From positions 434,001-498,000 of the forward strand of contig JAAVVA010000001.1 in NCBI GenBank assembly GCA_018449715.1: DNA of 64,000 bases, given 5' to 3'. The stretch's first letter is position 1, and each line of letters starts with the position of its first letter. The notes below the pieces were generated by a model. It saw nothing but the letters and a program-made list of their open reading frames with translations, searched no databases and was not told the origin of the DNA. The DNA comes from Acidobacteriaceae bacterium dw_441. Lineage in GTDB: Bacteria; Acidobacteriota; Terriglobia; Terriglobales; Acidobacteriaceae. Of the stretch, positions 63,553 through 64,000 are shown piece by piece. A program made the position numbers and the translations under genes.

Positions 63553-64000
63553 ATGACCATGCAACCGATCGTAGGGCTTCACCATGTAACGGCTATCGCG
63601 TCCGATCCTCAACGCAACCTTGATTTCTACACGCAGGTGTTAGGTCTGCGGTTCGTGAAGAGGACCGTGAACTTTGACGATCCCGGAACCTATCACTTCT
63701 ATTTCGGAGACGATGCTGGATCTCCTGGAACCATCCTGACGTTCTTCCCCTGGCCTCATGCCCGTCGCGGACTTTCCGGCGCAGGCGAGACGACACGAAC
63801 GGCCTTTAGTGTTCCGCTGACATCGCTTTCGTTCTGGCGCGAGCACCTGACGAAGAGTGGCATCCTCTTTGAGGACACCGGCAAGCGCTTCGACGAAGAG
63901 GTCATCACGCTGCGCGATCCTGACGGCATGGTGATCGAGCTGGTGGGGCACGCGGATGCCTCCTCGGTGATTCCTTCGCGCTACGCGGACATTCCCGCAG
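63553..64000 (+). CDS. Ring-cleaving VOC dioxygenase (MhqA/MhqO-like), 3' truncated by window end
   Basis: 149 codons are visible and the frame is still open at the right edge. Opening MQPIVGLHHVTAIASDPQRN with the metal His of the HHVT block, then NLDFYTQVLGLRFVKRTVNF, YHFYFGDDAGSPGT and LRDPDGMVIELVG, the pattern of glyoxalase/bleomycin-resistance dioxygenases related to Bacillus MhqO and MhqA, which act on hydroquinone-type compounds. AAGGAG precedes it; a second ATG at 63559 gives better spacing. The upstream palindrome suggests control by the MarR protein. Confidence 0.9.
   Translation, partial: MTMQPIVGLHHVTAIASDPQRNLDFYTQVLGLRFVKRTVNFDDPGTYHFYFGDDAGSPGTILTFFPWPHARRGLSGAGETTRTAFSVPLTSLSFWREHLTKSGILFEDTGKRFDEEVITLRDPDGMVIELVGHADASSVIPSRYADIPA

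Overview
The window reads as a chromosomal segment of an acidobacterium, most likely class Terriglobia (the Granulicella / Terriglobus / Edaphobacter group). This placement rests on family recognition, not on a database search. The supporting features are moderately high GC with long open antisense frames, a tandem pair of DUF507 genes, two regulators with the same N-terminal DNA-binding-like domain followed by a membrane or TolB/TPR part, a hopanoid/squalene cluster (hpnC-hpnD-hpnE plus an hpnJ-like radical SAM gene), futalosine-route menaquinone synthesis (mqnD), bacillithiol synthesis (bshA), and a giant secreted Ig-repeat protein with a lipobox-like C-terminus.

Layout. 0-6.5 kb: the 3' part of a GH28 pectinase-like gene, a membrane-anchored regulator, tRNA-Lys(CTT), bioY-mqnD, an FtsB/DivIC-like protein and a flavin reductase. 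6.6-16 kb: an MlaE-MlaF lipid transporter divergent from a tightly coupled adh-hpnC-hpnD-hpnE operon whose stops and starts overlap, then two half-size DMT transporters, a secreted beta-sandwich-like protein and the hpnJ-like gene. 16-21 kb: a 1561-residue secreted protein. 21-31 kb: tex, a TolC / TPR / periplasmic-adaptor operon without an inner-membrane pump, recJ, a thioredoxin-like [2Fe-2S] ferredoxin and two DUF507 genes. 31-34.8 kb, between tRNA-Glu(CTC) and tRNA-Val(TAC): an accessory, AT-richer stretch with an unrecognised winged-helix multidomain protein and partner, apparent phage remnants and a TTG-started secreted protein. 35-46.7 kb: housekeeping genes (beta-CASP nuclease, uvrA with a lysine-rich tail coupled to a CPBP protease, ridA, pgk, tpiA, a class A beta-lactamase-like gene coupled to lepB, murQ). 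46.7-54.7 kb: a two-copy interspersed hairpin repeat, bshA next to a YdjC-type deacetylase, a flavoprotein-YceI pair, rph, an orphan NtrC-type response regulator, and two tiny membrane-protein genes (37 and 49 residues).

54.8-64 kb looks like one stress/efflux module: a TolB-TPR regulator, a degenerate receiver protein, UspA, an EmrA-EmrB-TolC tripartite exporter, a MarR regulator, pirin and the start of a ring-cleaving VOC dioxygenase. Two operator-like palindromes recur here. A 20-bp perfect palindrome lies upstream of uspA, with degenerate copies at two other points. TTCGATATCGAA lies just upstream of both marR and the dioxygenase. The gene set resembles MhqR-type quinone/electrophile responses, which is an inference.

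The most promising places for something undescribed are the tRNA-flanked accessory cassette near 31.2-32.5 kb, the palindrome network around 54.8-57.4 kb, and the pump-less efflux operon at 23.7-27.4 kb. No CRISPR array, rRNA, complete insertion sequence or replication origin was seen.
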